50,702 nt of DNA, from positions 1-50,702 of the forward strand of contig NZ_BCUU01000031.1 in assembly GCF_001591385.1 (NCBI RefSeq), in the 5' to 3' direction. Below, piece after piece: positions 1 through 8,540 of the stretch. This DNA comes from Variovorax soli NBRC 106424. Lineage in GTDB: Bacteria > Pseudomonadota > Gammaproteobacteria > Burkholderiales > Burkholderiaceae_C. Position 1 is the first letter of the stretch, and each line of letters begins with the position of its first letter. The notes under the pieces were generated by a model, which was not told the origin of the DNA, did no database searches, and saw only the letters and a list, made by a program, of their open reading frames with translations. The position numbers were made by a program, and so were the translations under genes.

Positions 1-333
1 CCTGCTCCACCGGCGCCGGCGCCCGCCCCGCCGGCTCCGCCCGCCGTGCAGCTGCCCAGTACGGACGCCGACTACGCGCAGAGTTGCAGGCCTGTGTATC
101 CGTCCATGAGCAAGCGCCTGAGCGAGCAAGGCAGGGTCGTGGTCAAGGTGGTGGTCGGTGCGGACGGTTCGCCCAAGCAAGTCGAGATCAAGAAGTCGAG
201 CGGCTTCGACCGCCTCGACGAGGCTGCGCGCGAAGCCATGCTGCGCTGCCGCTTCGTGCCGGGCAAGGTCAACGGCGTGGCGCAGTCCATGGCCTATGAC
301 GCGCCGGTCAATTTCGTCCTCAACAACAACTGA
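1..333 (+). CDS. tonB: Energy transducer TonB, C-terminal part (5' end outside window)
   Basis: The reading frame is open from the first base and starts in a Pro/Ala-rich stretch typical of the TonB periplasmic linker, followed by a TonB C-terminal domain (the GSPKQVEI and RCRFVPGKVNG region, ending YDAPVNFVLNN). TonB spans the periplasm and passes proton-motive-force energy from ExbB/ExbD to outer-membrane receptors for iron chelates or haem. The N-terminal membrane anchor is missing because the gene begins before the window. It is followed after 21 bases by exbB, so a tonB-exbB-exbD operon is clear. An internal GTG at base 46 could be mistaken for a start but lies inside the linker. Confidence 0.93.
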   Translation, partial: PAPPAPAPAPPAPPAVQLPSTDADYAQSCRPVYPSMSKRLSEQGRVVVKVVVGADGSPKQVEIKKSSGFDRLDEAAREAMLRCRFVPGKVNGVAQSMAYDAPVNFVLNNN

Positions 334-354
334 ACTTCGCTGGAGTAGCTTCGT

Positions 355-1074
355 ATGGAAACCCAATTCGGTCTCTTGCACCTGTGGACGCAGGGCGACC
401 TCGTCACCAAGGCAGTCGCGGTGCTGCTGCTGGGCATGTCGCTGGCGTCGTGGATCGTCATCCTGGTCAAGGCGCTGGATATCGTTCGCTACAAGCGCCA
501 GGCGCGCCGCTCTTCCGACTTCTGGCACAGCGAAGACTTCGCCACCGCCATGGAAAAGCTCGGCAAGGACAACGGCAATCCCTTCCGTGCCCTGGCATTG
601 GAAGGCCGTGAAGCAACGGCCCACCACCGCAACACCAAGGCACATCTGCATGACACGCTGGACGTGAGCGACTGGGTGACCCGCTCGCTGCGCAACGCCA
701 TCGACGAATTCACCGCGCGCATTCAAAGCGGCCTGGCGATCCTGGCGTCGGTGGGCTCCACCGCTCCCTTCATCGGGCTGTTCGGCACGGTCTGGGGCAT
801 TTACCACGCCCTCATGAGCATCGGCACCGCCGGGCAGGCCACCATCGACAAGGTGGCGGGCCCCATCGGTGAAGCGCTGGTCATGACGGCACTGGGCCTG
901 GCGGTGGCCATCCCTGCAGTGCTCGGCTACAACGCGCTCGTGCGTGGCAACAAGTTCGTGCTGACCAAGCTCAACAGCTTCGCGCACGACCTGCATGCCT
1001 ACTTCGTCACCGGCGCCCGTGTACAGGCCGGCGGCAGCAGCGAATCCACCGTGGTTGCGCTCAAGAAAGGCTGA
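355..1074 (+). CDS. exbB: ExbB, MotA/TolQ/ExbB proton channel family
   Basis: Inner-membrane proton channel subunit that works with ExbD to energise TonB. The 239-residue protein has the family topology: a first membrane helix at about residues 17-40, a long cytoplasmic loop, then two helices at about 125-150 and 170-195. The conserved GSTAPFIGLFGTVWGI segment of the second helix and the GPIGEALVMTALGLAVAIPA segment of the third are both present. A GGAG ribosome site lies about ten bases before the ATG. It sits between tonB and exbD, which separates it from the homologous TolQ of the tol-pal system. Confidence 0.96.
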   Translation: METQFGLLHLWTQGDLVTKAVAVLLLGMSLASWIVILVKALDIVRYKRQARRSSDFWHSEDFATAMEKLGKDNGNPFRALALEGREATAHHRNTKAHLHDTLDVSDWVTRSLRNAIDEFTARIQSGLAILASVGSTAPFIGLFGTVWGIYHALMSIGTAGQATIDKVAGPIGEALVMTALGLAVAIPAVLGYNALVRGNKFVLTKLNSFAHDLHAYFVTGARVQAGGSSESTVVALKKG

Positions 1075-1079
1075 ATGCC

Positions 1080-1496
1080 ATGGCCTTCGGGACCCAAGAC
1101 GACACCGATGACGTGATGAACGAGATCAACATGACGCCGCTGGTCGACGTCATGCTGGTGCTGCTCATCATCTTCATCATCACCGTGCCGGTGATGAAGC
1201 ATGCGGTCAACATCGACCTGCCGCGCGCCAGCAGCGAGCGCGAGCAGACCAAACCGGACAACATCCTGTTCAGCGTGGCGGCCGACGGCAGCTACTTCTG
1301 GAACGAGCAGAAGATCAGCGACACCGAATTCGCCAGCCGCCTCGCCGTCGAAGCGGCCAAGGAGCCGCAGCCCGAACTGCACATCCGCGGCGACAAGGAA
1401 GTGCGCTACGAACGCGTGGCCCAGGCCATGTCGCTGGCACGCGAGGCCGGCGTGCGCAAGATCGGATTCATCACCGAGCCCAAGCCGCAACAGTAG
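1080..1496 (+). CDS. exbD: ExbD biopolymer transport protein
   Basis: Partner of ExbB. The 138-residue protein has a short cytoplasmic start, one membrane helix (about residues 21-42, PLVDVMLVLLIIFIITVPV) and a periplasmic domain. Asp23 in the helix corresponds to the essential proton-carrying aspartate of the family (Asp25 in E. coli ExbD). The start lies five bases after the exbB stop, so the two are translated together. The phrase DDVMNEINMTPLVDVMLVLL is the standard ExbD/TolR signature; the iron-uptake context favours ExbD over TolR. Confidence 0.95.
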   Translation: MAFGTQDDTDDVMNEINMTPLVDVMLVLLIIFIITVPVMKHAVNIDLPRASSEREQTKPDNILFSVAADGSYFWNEQKISDTEFASRLAVEAAKEPQPELHIRGDKEVRYERVAQAMSLAREAGVRKIGFITEPKPQQ

Positions 1497-1533
1497 ACGG
1501 CCGAGCGTTTCGCATTTTTTTCTATCGGATCGA

Positions 1534-1561
1534 TTGACTTTTAAATGCGAACCATTATCAT
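1534..1561 (+). promoter_or_regulatory. hemP promoter with embedded Fur box
   Basis: A TTGACT -35 element (1534-1539) and a TATCAT -10 element (1556-1561) are 16 bases apart. Bases 1541-1559 match the 19-base Fur consensus at 13 positions, including the complete right half CATTATC. The Fur site covers the spacer and most of the -10, so iron-loaded Fur would block RNA polymerase. The site lies 35 bases before the hemP ATG. Confidence 0.72.
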
Positions 1562-1595
1562 TTAGCCATCGACACCGCCAAAGCTCGCCAGTCCC

Positions 1596-1805
1596 ATGCA
1601 AATCACTCTGACCTCCATGAACGCCATCCATCGCGCGATGCCCGTCGCGGCCGGCTCGAATGAGCTTGCATCTTCCGAACGGCCGGTCACCCTGGTGGAA
1701 AGCACCGAACTGCTGCGCGGCAACAAGACGGTGGGCATTCTGCACAACGGCTCGCTCTACCGTTTGCAAGCCACCAAGCTCGGCAAGCTGATCCTCACCA
1801 AATAG
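1596..1805 (+). CDS. hemP: Hemin uptake protein HemP
   Basis: Small protein of 69 residues with the HemP family core LLRGNKTVGILHNGSLYRLQ at about residues 39-58, ending in a short basic tail. HemP-family proteins are found with haem and siderophore uptake genes and are strongly iron-repressed; in related Burkholderiales they have been linked to activation of haem-receptor expression, but the molecular mode is not settled. It has its own Fur-box promoter although it follows exbD by only 100 bases. The first 25 residues are poorly conserved; a later Met (residue 8 or 15) is a possible alternative start. Confidence 0.88.
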   Translation: MQITLTSMNAIHRAMPVAAGSNELASSERPVTLVESTELLRGNKTVGILHNGSLYRLQATKLGKLILTK

Positions 1806-1926
1806 CCGAATCAGCCTGCCCCTGTTTCATCGTGGGGCGACTTGAGGGGATCATTCTCCAAGGGTCGTTTTTTGCTAGCCAAAGGTTCGCCGCCGCCAAG
1901 CATTTTTTCTCACGCATTGCCCAAGG

Positions 1927-1966
1927 AAAAAGCCGCCGACCAGGAAGGTCGGCGGCTTTTGTTTTT
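1927..1966. terminator. Bidirectional rho-independent terminator
   Basis: A perfect 11-bp stem (1931-1941 with 1947-1957) has a five-base loop, with A residues before and a T-rich tract after. It serves hemP on the plus strand and the GlcG/HbpS-like gene on the minus strand, which converge here. The interval 1806-1926 holds no gene that I can support. Confidence 0.88.
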
Positions 1967-1980
1967 GTGCGACGCCGGGA

Positions 1981-2388
1981 TCAGAGGCCGAGAGCGGCGA
2001 TGCCTGCGCGCGCGATCTGCGCGTCTTCGTTCGACTTGACGCCGCTCACGCCGACGGCACCGATCACCTGGCCGTCCTTGACGATCGGCACGCCACCTTC
2101 GAGCAGGCCCTGCACGCCGGGCGCCGTGAGGAATGCCGTGCGGCCGCCGTTGATGATGTCCTCGTAGCCCTTGCTTTCGCGGCGGCCCATGGCGGCCGTG
2201 TGAGCCTTGGCCGGCGCAATGTGCGAAGAAAGTGCGGCGGCGCCATCCAGGCGCTGCAGCCACAGCAGGTTGCCGGCGTCGTCGGCAATGGCAATGGTCA
2301 CGGCCCAGTTGTTCTTGAGGGCTTCGGCTTCAGCCGCAGCGGCAATCGCCTTGACGTCGGCCAGTTCGAGATAGTGCTTGGTCTTCAT
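1981..2388 (-). CDS. GlcG/HbpS family haem-binding-like protein
   Basis: A 135-residue protein of the GlcG/HbpS family (once DUF336). The family includes the haem-binding HbpS of Streptomyces and GlcG of glycolate loci; the exact role here is unknown. Family features are the early WAVTIAIADDAGNLLWLQRL strand, the AKAHTAAMGRRES helix, GGVPIVKDGQVIGAVGVSG and the C-terminal NEDAQIARAG. No signal peptide is visible from the chosen ATG, so it is probably cytoplasmic. An upstream in-frame ATG at 2436 would add 16 residues of non-family sequence; the ATG at 2388 begins at the conserved MKTKHYL and has an AAGAG-like ribosome site. It converges with hemP, so a haem link is possible but not shown. Confidence 0.85.
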   Translation of the reverse strand: MKTKHYLELADVKAIAAAAEAEALKNNWAVTIAIADDAGNLLWLQRLDGAAALSSHIAPAKAHTAAMGRRESKGYEDIINGGRTAFLTAPGVQGLLEGGVPIVKDGQVIGAVGVSGVKSNEDAQIARAGIAALGL

Positions 2389-2560
2389 GAGGTCGCTCTT
2401 GTGCAAAGTCGGGAAAACCCACGAGCATACCGCCACGCCGAAGCAGTAGCCCTACAAACTGTAGGAACAGCGCATAGCGGGTATTTGGCGAGGCGCCCCT
2501 TGCACTTGCCTAGAATGGCCCTTACCTGTCGATACGGCAGCTTACAAGGAGATCTGATCC

Positions 2561-3262
2561 ATGAACGAACGCGTCACCACCCTGGACACTTCGCACGGTT
2601 ACGGGCTCAGCCTGGACCAGGCGCAGCGTCAGCGCGTCCTGCGCAACACCTACTGGCTGCTGGCCCTGAGCCTCATTCCGACGGTGCTGGGCGCCTGGCT
2701 GGGCGTGGCCACCGGCATCACCCGCTCCCTGACGGGCGGCTTGGGCCTGATCGTTTTCCTGGGCGGCGCCTTCGGCTTCATGTTCGCCATCGAAAAGACC
2801 AAGAATTCCGGCGCCGGCGTGCCGGTTTTGCTGGGCTTCACCTTCTTCATGGGGCTGATGCTCTCGCGCCTGATCGCCGTGGTGCTGGGCTTCAAGAACG
2901 GCTCCGAACTGGTGATGACCGCCTTTGGCGGCACGGCCGGGGTGTTCCTGGTCATGGCGTCGCTGGCCACGGTCATCAAGCGCGACCTGTCGGGCCTGGG
3001 CAAGTGGCTCTTCGTCGGTGCACTGGTGCTGATGGTGGGCGCCATCATCAACGTGTTCGTCGGCTCCACGGCGGGCATGGCAGCCATCTCCGTGGCGGCC
3101 ATCGGCATCTTCTCGGCCTACATGCTCTACGACCTGAAGCAGATCATCGACGGCGGCGAGACCAACTACATCAGCGCCACGCTGGCCCTGTACCTGGACC
3201 TGTTCAACGTGTTCCAGAGCCTGCTGGCCCTGCTGGGCATTTTCGGCGGCGAGCGCGACTGA
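2561..3262 (+). CDS. BAX inhibitor-1/YccA family membrane protein
   Basis: A 233-residue protein with about seven membrane helices, belonging to the BI-1 (TMBIM) family, whose members act as pH-sensitive calcium leak channels or, in E. coli YccA, interact with FtsH protease. The C-terminal signature is intact: LYDLKQIIDGGETNYI followed by ATLALYLDLFNVFQSLL, carrying the two conserved aspartates. The N-terminus (first 25 residues) is cytoplasmic. An AAGGAG ribosome site lies before the ATG. It is a single-gene unit with its own terminator and faces away from the GlcG-like gene. Confidence 0.92.
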   Translation: MNERVTTLDTSHGYGLSLDQAQRQRVLRNTYWLLALSLIPTVLGAWLGVATGITRSLTGGLGLIVFLGGAFGFMFAIEKTKNSGAGVPVLLGFTFFMGLMLSRLIAVVLGFKNGSELVMTAFGGTAGVFLVMASLATVIKRDLSGLGKWLFVGALVLMVGAIINVFVGSTAGMAAISVAAIGIFSAYMLYDLKQIIDGGETNYISATLALYLDLFNVFQSLLALLGIFGGERD

Positions 3263-3284
3263 GCGCCGCCTGACGCGCTGAACG

Positions 3285-3313
3285 AAAAAAGGGCCCCGCG
3301 GGGCCCTTTTCTC
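3285..3313. terminator. Bidirectional terminator between BI-1 gene and rlmD
   Basis: A run of A residues, a GC-only 7-bp stem (3291-3297 with 3300-3306) and a TTTT tract. The converging genes on each side share it. Confidence 0.88.
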
Positions 3314-3334
3314 TTGGCTGCAGCTGCGGTGCGT

Positions 3335-4795
3335 TCAGGCCGCCAGTTCGAACACCGCCATCGATTCGACGTGCGCGGTGTGGGGAAACATGTTGATCAC
3401 GCCTGCATGGGTGCAACGGTAGCCTGCCTGGTGGACCAGCAGCCCGGCATCGCGCGCCAGCGTGGCCGGGTTGCAGCTCACATACACGATGCGCCGCGGC
3501 GGCTGCCACCCACCCGGCGCTGGCGCTTCTTCAGGATGCGCCAGGCGCTCCTGATGCAGGTCCGCGAGCGCCTTGGCGAGTGCAAAGGCGCCTTCGCGCG
3601 GCGGGTCGACCAGCCACCGATCTGCGTAGCCGTCGCGCACCAGCATCTCGGGCGTCATGTCGAACAGGTTGCGTGCCACGAAAGTGGTGGGGCAGAAACT
3701 GCGGCCTCCACCTGCGGCTGCCGCCTTGTTGGCCTGGTAGTTGTCGGTGGCACGACCGACCAGAGTGTCGCTGCCTTCGATGCCCAGGACTTCGCGCGCC
3801 TGCGTCGCCAGGGGCAAGGTGAAATTGCCCAGACCGCAGAACCAATCAATCACGCGCTCATTCTTCTGCACGTCCAGCAGCCTCAAGGCCCGTGTCACCA
3901 GCGCGCGGTTGATGTGCGGATTGACCTGGGTGAAGTCGGTGGGCTTGAAGGGCATGCGCACACCGAAGTCGGGCAGCTCGTAATGCAGCATCGGGCTGTC
4001 CTCGTCCAGAAGACGGACCGTGTCGGGCCCTTTGGCCTGCAGCCACCATTGCACGCCCTCGTGCGCCCGGGCAAAGGCCCTGAGGCGTTCGATGTCGCCT
4101 TGGGACAGCGGCTCCAGGTGGCGCAGCACCAGCGCGATCACGCCCAGCTGGGTCGAGCCCGGCGCATCGCCGCAGGCCAGTTCGATCTGCGGGCAGGTCT
4201 CGCGGGCGTCGAGGGAACCGATCAGCGCGCGCAGCGGCAGGAGCATGGCACTCACCTGCGCTGGCAGAACGGGGCAGACCTGCATGTCGGCGATGTAGCG
4301 GCTCTTGCGCTCATGGAAGCCGATCAGCACCACGCCCTTCTTGATCACGTAGCGCACCGACAGGCGGGCGCGATAGCGGTAGTTCCAGGCCGGCCCCTCG
4401 AGCGGCCGAAGCATGTTCTCGGCCTTGACCTTGCCCAGGTGCCAGAGCTGGTCTTCCAGCGCGCGCTGCTTGACCGCCACTTGGGCCGCCGCGTCGAGGT
4501 GCTGCATCTTGCAGCCGCCGCAGGCGCCTGCATGCAAGCCGAAGTGCGGGCAACCGGGTCGCACGCGCTGCGAAGACTCGCGCCGCATGGCGGTCAGTAC
4601 GCCCTGCTCCCAGTTGTTCTTCGTGCGCAGGAGCTTGAACTGCACGTCCTCGAAGGGCAGCGCGCCTTCGATGAACACCACCTTGCCATCGGGTTTGCGA
4701 GCCACGCCCTGCGCGTCCAGGTCCAGCGATTCGACCTGCAGCCATTCGCCGTCCTCGTGGGAGGCCGCATCCTTCTTCTGTTTGGAATCCGTCAT
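3335..4795 (-). CDS. rlmD: 23S rRNA (uracil-1939-C5) methyltransferase RlmD
   Basis: SAM-dependent methylation of U1939 in 23S rRNA. The 486-residue protein has a TRAM RNA-binding domain at about 15-75 and an iron-sulfur cluster motif with Cys82, Cys92 and Cys95 (ending [10 protein letters not shown]); a further Cys occurs in [10 protein letters not shown]. The methyltransferase domain has [13 protein letters not shown] (SAM site), the VDPPREG motif and the catalytic [11 protein letters not shown] cysteine near residue 450. It is slightly longer than the E. coli enzyme (433) through insertions, for example around [10 protein letters not shown]. It follows rpoS on the same strand after 46 bases, but rRNA modification is not otherwise tied to rpoS. 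Confidence 0.95.
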   Translation of the reverse strand: MTDSKQKKDAASHEDGEWLQVESLDLDAQGVARKPDGKVVFIEGALPFEDVQFKLLRTKNNWEQGVLTAMRRESSQRVRPGCPHFGLHAGACGGCKMQHLDAAAQVAVKQRALEDQLWHLGKVKAENMLRPLEGPAWNYRYRARLSVRYVIKKGVVLIGFHERKSRYIADMQVCPVLPAQVSAMLLPLRALIGSLDARETCPQIELACGDAPGSTQLGVIALVLRHLEPLSQGDIERLRAFARAHEGVQWWLQAKGPDTVRLLDEDSPMLHYELPDFGVRMPFKPTDFTQVNPHINRALVTRALRLLDVQKNERVIDWFCGLGNFTLPLATQAREVLGIEGSDTLVGRATDNYQANKAAAAGGGRSFCPTTFVARNLFDMTPEMLVRDGYADRWLVDPPREGAFALAKALADLHQERLAHPEEAPAPGGWQPPRRIVYVSCNPATLARDAGLLVHQAGYRCTHAGVINMFPHTAHVESMAVFELAA

Positions 4796-4841
4796 GCCTC
4801 GATTGTCTCAGGCGCCGGCAGGCGCCATGGCGGGGCGCAGG

Positions 4842-5885
4842 CTAGAACAGGGCGTCGCGCCCGACGCCGGAGCGGGCCAGCTGGCGCCTCATCTTCGCCA
4901 ATGCCTCGTTCTGAATCTGACGCACCCGCTCGCGCGTCAGGCCCAGGCGCACGCTCAGGACCTCCAGGGTTTCCGGCTCCCGGTCGTGCAGGCCGTACCG
5001 GCCTTCCAGCACCTCGCGCTCACGTTCGCTGAGCGCCTGAATCCACTGGTTGAGCAGCCGCTCGACTTCATGTGCCTGGGCCACGCCGGTTGGGTCGCCC
5101 TCCTCATCGTCCGATGCCACCGTGTCGGCCAGCGTGAAGCCTGGCTCGCCGTGGTCGCCGGCCGCGTCCAGCGAACGGGGCGCCTCGGCCAGCGCCAGCA
5201 GCTCGGCGACCTCCTGAGGTTCCCGCCCCAGAAGCGCGGCCACGTCCTCCACGCGCACGCCATCGGGGCGGCTTTCGGCAAACTTCGGATCGGCTTCCAG
5301 CGATCGGCGCGCGCGCAGCACCTGCTGCAACTCGCGCACCACATGCACGGGCAGACGGATGGCGCGGCTTTGCATCATGGCGGCCCGCTCGACCGACTGG
5401 CGGATCCACCAGGTCGCATAAGTCGAGAAGCGAAAGCCTCTTTCGGGCTCGAACTTGGTGATGGCATGCATCAGGCCCAAGTTGCCCTCTTCGATCAGGT
5501 CGATCAAGGGCACGCCCCGGCCGAGATAGCCCTTGGCGATGTTGACCACCAGCCGCAGGTTGTGCTCGATCATCGACTGCCGCGCCGAGAAATCGCCCGC
5601 GCGCGCAGCGCAGGCGCAGCGGTATTCCTCTTCTGGCGTGAAAAGCTCGGTGCGCCGTACTTCGCTCAGGTAGTGCGTGAGCGAATCGCCGCCCTCGCCC
5701 GATGGCACTGCAGACAGCCCCTTCAGGGTGGCATCTGCGCCATCGATCAAAGAATCTGGCCCTACCGATGCACCGGCGTTTTCGCCCGCACTGGGCAGGG
5801 CGTGGCGCTCGGCGCCCGGTTCGCCTCGGCCTTGGCCCGCAGACCCGCGCGCAACCCGAATGCGGCGGATTCGCGGGGCGGCCAT
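4842..5885 (-). CDS. rpoS: RNA polymerase sigma factor RpoS
   Basis: Stationary-phase and general-stress sigma factor, 347 residues (E. coli has 330). Region 1.2/2 contains DSLTHYLSEVRRTELFTPEEE and IEHNLRLVVNIAKGYLGRGV; region 2.3-2.4 has [18 protein letters not shown] and RAIRLPVHVVREL; region 4 ends with LSVRLGLTRERVRQIQNEAL. The N-terminal 55 residues are Arg/Gly-rich and not conserved. The ATG is four bases after the nlpD stop, and no strong ribosome site is visible, so translation may depend on nlpD read-through. The order surE-pcm-nlpD-rpoS is the classical rpoS context and separates it from other group 2 sigma factors. Confidence 0.95.
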   Translation of the reverse strand: MAAPRIRRIRVARGSAGQGRGEPGAERHALPSAGENAGASVGPDSLIDGADATLKGLSAVPSGEGGDSLTHYLSEVRRTELFTPEEEYRCACAARAGDFSARQSMIEHNLRLVVNIAKGYLGRGVPLIDLIEEGNLGLMHAITKFEPERGFRFSTYATWWIRQSVERAAMMQSRAIRLPVHVVRELQQVLRARRSLEADPKFAESRPDGVRVEDVAALLGREPQEVAELLALAEAPRSLDAAGDHGEPGFTLADTVASDDEEGDPTGVAQAHEVERLLNQWIQALSEREREVLEGRYGLHDREPETLEVLSVRLGLTRERVRQIQNEALAKMRRQLARSGVGRDALF

Positions 5886-5889
5886 GGCA

Positions 5890-6837
5890 TCACCGTGACG
5901 GCAGGTAGCGCGCCGGGTCGACTGGCTTGCCCTGGCGGCGGATCTCGAAGTGCAGCTTCACGCGGTCAGCGTCGCTGTTGCCCATTTCGGCAATCTTCTG
6001 GCCCTTTTGCACCGACTGGTCTTCCTTCACCAGCAGCGCCTGGTTGTGCGCATACGCGGTGAGGTAGGTGTTGTTGTGCTTGAGGATGATGAGGTTGCCA
6101 TAGCCGCGCAAGCCGGCGCCGGCGTACACCACCCGACCATCGGCAGCGGCAAGCACCGGATCCCCGGCACGGCCGCCGATGTCCAGGCCCTTGTTCTTCA
6201 CTTCATCGAAGCCAGCGAGGAGCTGCCCCTGGGCCGGCCAGATCCAGCCCACGTCGTCGTCACCCGATGCGGTCGCCGGAGGCGTCGGCTTGGTCGGCGC
6301 GGCGGTCGATGGCGTCGTGGTCGCAGGCGAAGAGGACGGCGGCGCCACAGCCACGGCGGTGCCGGCCGCAGCAGCGCCGGTGGTGGCGACGCCAGGCGTG
6401 CTGGTGCCCGTAGTGCTACCAGCCGCCACGACCGGGGTAGTCGCCGCAGGCGTGCCGCTCACTGGCGGAATCACGCGCAACACCTGGCCGACTTCGATGA
6501 GATTGGCGTTCTCGAGGTTGTTCCACTTGACGATGTCGCGCCAGTTCTGTCCCGTTTCCAGGCCGATGCGCATGATGGTGTCGCCGGGACGCACGGCGTA
6601 GTAGCCAGGCTTGCCGTAGTTCTCGATGCCGGGCAGCGGCTTGCCATTGGCATCGACGGTGATCGGCGGGACCGGCATGCCAGGCGTCGCCGGCGTGGCG
6701 GAACCGGCGGGCGTTCGGCTCGCACCGCCACGGTCTTCAACAGGAGCAGGCGTGCGGGGACTGGTGCAGCCAGAAAACACGAGCAACACAGCCAGCCAGG
6801 CGCTGACGATAGAAGCTCGACGACCAAGACCCTGCAT
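5890..6837 (-). CDS. nlpD: NlpD, LysM and LytM-domain lipoprotein (amidase activator)
   Basis: Outer-membrane lipoprotein that activates cell-wall amidases at division. A signal peptide ends in the lipobox VFSGC with Cys24 as the lipid site. A LysM peptidoglycan-binding domain follows at about 75-125 (YYAVRPGDTIMRIGLETGQN to VGQVLRVIPP), then an Ala/Thr/Pro-rich linker of about 70 residues, then an M23/LytM domain to the end. The metal ligands are degenerate: the usual HxGxD reads NKGLD and the usual HLHFE reads KLHFE, which fits a non-enzymatic activator as in E. coli NlpD. It lies between pcm and rpoS; in E. coli the main rpoS promoter is inside nlpD. Confidence 0.94.
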   Translation of the reverse strand: MQGLGRRASIVSAWLAVLLVFSGCTSPRTPAPVEDRGGASRTPAGSATPATPGMPVPPITVDANGKPLPGIENYGKPGYYAVRPGDTIMRIGLETGQNWRDIVKWNNLENANLIEVGQVLRVIPPVSGTPAATTPVVAAGSTTGTSTPGVATTGAAAAGTAVAVAPPSSSPATTTPSTAAPTKPTPPATASGDDDVGWIWPAQGQLLAGFDEVKNKGLDIGGRAGDPVLAAADGRVVYAGAGLRGYGNLIILKHNNTYLTAYAHNQALLVKEDQSVQKGQKIAEMGNSDADRVKLHFEIRRQGKPVDPARYLPSR

Positions 6838-6849
6838 GCATTTCCTCCA

Positions 6850-7680
6850 TTAAGCAATCCCGGATTTTAGGGGGACAAAGTGAACCGCCTCAAGAACGCG
6901 TCTCTGTACCCCCGAAGGGCCGCGATCGATGACGACGAGGGCCTGCCCTCCATCGGCCGATCGCGTCGGCGCCACGATGCGGCCACCCACTGCCAGTTGG
7001 GCGATCCAGGCATCCGGCACGGCATCGCCGCCGGCTGCGGCAATGATGCCTGCATAGGGTGCGCCCTTCGCATAGCCCAGCATGCCGTCGCCGAGCAGAA
7101 GATGAACGGTGGCCAGGCGGAAGTGGCGCAGATTGGCGCGCGCGCGCTCGTTCAGCCCGCGCAGCCTTTCGATGCTGTACACCTCGCTGGCCACATGGCT
7201 GAGCACCGCTGCCTGATAGCCGCAGCCGGTGCCGATCTCCAGGACGCGGCCTAGCCGCGCGTCGGCCTGGCCGTTCAAGGCCGGGGCCCCCAGCAGCAAT
7301 TCGATCATGCGCGCCACCACGCTCGGCTTGGAGATGGTCTGGCCCAGGCCGATGGGCAGGCTCGTATCTTCGTAGGCCTGGTTGACCAGCGCGCTGTCGA
7401 CGAAGCGATGTCGCTCGACGCTCGACATGGCGCGCAGGACCCGCGCATCGGCAATGCCTTGCGAGGCCAGTTTCTGCACCATGCGGGCACGCACGGCGTC
7501 CGAAGCCATGGACGGGGTCGCCGGAATCGGCGCAGCAACAACTGCCGCAGCACCTCTGGTGCCCGGCTTGGGTGGCATGCCTGCAGGCACCTTGGCAGCA
7601 CGCGCGCCAGGGCCTGGCGCAGGTGCCGACGTCGTCAGCCGGGCAGGAAAGCCAGGGCGCGGCTTCACACCGCCGCTCAC
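6850..7680 (-). CDS. pcm: Protein-L-isoaspartate O-methyltransferase
   Basis: Repairs isoaspartyl damage in ageing proteins using SAM. The catalytic part begins about residue 66 ([14 protein letters not shown]), with [20 protein letters not shown] and the SAM-binding [14 protein letters not shown]. The chosen GTG at 7680 overlaps the surE stop as GTGA, a typical coupling, and gives 276 residues, compared with about 210-225 for the E. coli type; the extra N-terminus is about 65 residues of Pro/Ala/Gly-rich sequence. Initiation at a later Met (for example MPPKPG or MASDAVR) cannot be excluded. Its function in long-term stationary survival fits the rpoS block. Confidence 0.92.
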   Translation of the reverse strand: MSGGVKPRPGFPARLTTSAPAPGPGARAAKVPAGMPPKPGTRGAAAVVAAPIPATPSMASDAVRARMVQKLASQGIADARVLRAMSSVERHRFVDSALVNQAYEDTSLPIGLGQTISKPSVVARMIELLLGAPALNGQADARLGRVLEIGTGCGYQAAVLSHVASEVYSIERLRGLNERARANLRHFRLATVHLLLGDGMLGYAKGAPYAGIIAAAGGDAVPDAWIAQLAVGGRIVAPTRSADGGQALVVIDRGPSGVQRRVLEAVHFVPLKSGIA

Positions 7681-8438
7681 TGCGCGCCCAGCCGCATGAC
7701 CGCTTCGCCCCAGTGGCCCAGGCGGGCATGGTCGGTCAGGTCGATCTGCAAGGGCGTCAGGGCCACGTGGCCTGCCGCAGTGGCGTGGAAGTCGGTGCCT
7801 TCGCTGCTGTCCTTGGCACCTCCGGCCCCGGCGATCCAGTACATGGTCTCGCCGCGCGGACTGTCCTGCGTGATGACGCGCTCGGCCGCATGGCGCCGGC
7901 CCAGCCGGCAGACCTTCACCGGCTTGAGTTCTTCGAGCGGCAGGTTCGGCACGTTGACATTGAGCAGCCACGGCTCGCCCTTGAGCATGCCTTCGCGTTC
8001 GATCTGCTGGACCAGGCGCCGCGCCACTTGTGCCGCCGAATCGATGTGTTGCCATCCCTTCTGGATTTGCGAGAACGCAATGGCCGGCACGCCGAAGAGA
8101 TAGGCCTCCATCGCCGCGCCCACGGTTCCGGAGTAGATCGTGTCGTCGCCCATGTTGGCACCGTTGTTGATGCCCGAGACCACCAGGTCCGGCCGATAGT
8201 CCAGCAAGCCCTTGAGCGCAATGTGCACGCAGTCGGCCGGCGTGCCGGTGACATAGCGAAAGCCGTTGTGCGCCTCGTGCACATACAGTGGCGCGGCCAG
8301 CGTGAGCGCGTTGGACTTGGCGCTGTTGTTGTGCTCGGGGGCAATGACCTCGACCTCGGCAATGTCCTTCAACGCCGCATGCAATGCGACGATGCCGGGC
8401 GCCTGATAACCATCGTCGTTGGAAATGAGAATTTTCAT
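7677..8438 (-). CDS. surE: 5'/3'-nucleotidase SurE
   Basis: Survival protein SurE, a metal-dependent nucleoside monophosphatase and exopolyphosphatase of stationary phase. The 253-residue protein starts [16 protein letters not shown], where the two adjacent Asp residues bind the metal; the further motifs [24 protein letters not shown] and [11 protein letters not shown] are complete. The ATG at 8438 is fixed by the family start. It is the first gene of surE-pcm-nlpD-rpoS and is divergent from the quinone oxidoreductase gene. Confidence 0.96.
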   Translation of the reverse strand: MKILISNDDGYQAPGIVALHAALKDIAEVEVIAPEHNNSAKSNALTLAAPLYVHEAHNGFRYVTGTPADCVHIALKGLLDYRPDLVVSGINNGANMGDDTIYSGTVGAAMEAYLFGVPAIAFSQIQKGWQHIDSAAQVARRLVQQIEREGMLKGEPWLLNVNVPNLPLEELKPVKVCRLGRRHAAERVITQDSPRGETMYWIAGAGGAKDSSEGTDFHATAAGHVALTPLQIDLTDHARLGHWGEAVMRLGAQ

Positions 8439-8540
8439 GGGCGTCAATCGATGTGCCATTCTAGGATGCGCGCGGTCACGGCTGAGACATTGGCCGGGTC
8501 CAGCCGCTCTTATCATGGCCGCCCGAATTAGGAGACCTCC

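Noticed and set aside
2451..2465. CCTACA-AAC-TGTAGG dyad upstream of the BI-1 gene
   Set aside because: Arms are only six bases and no neighbouring regulator is present; too weak to claim as an operator.
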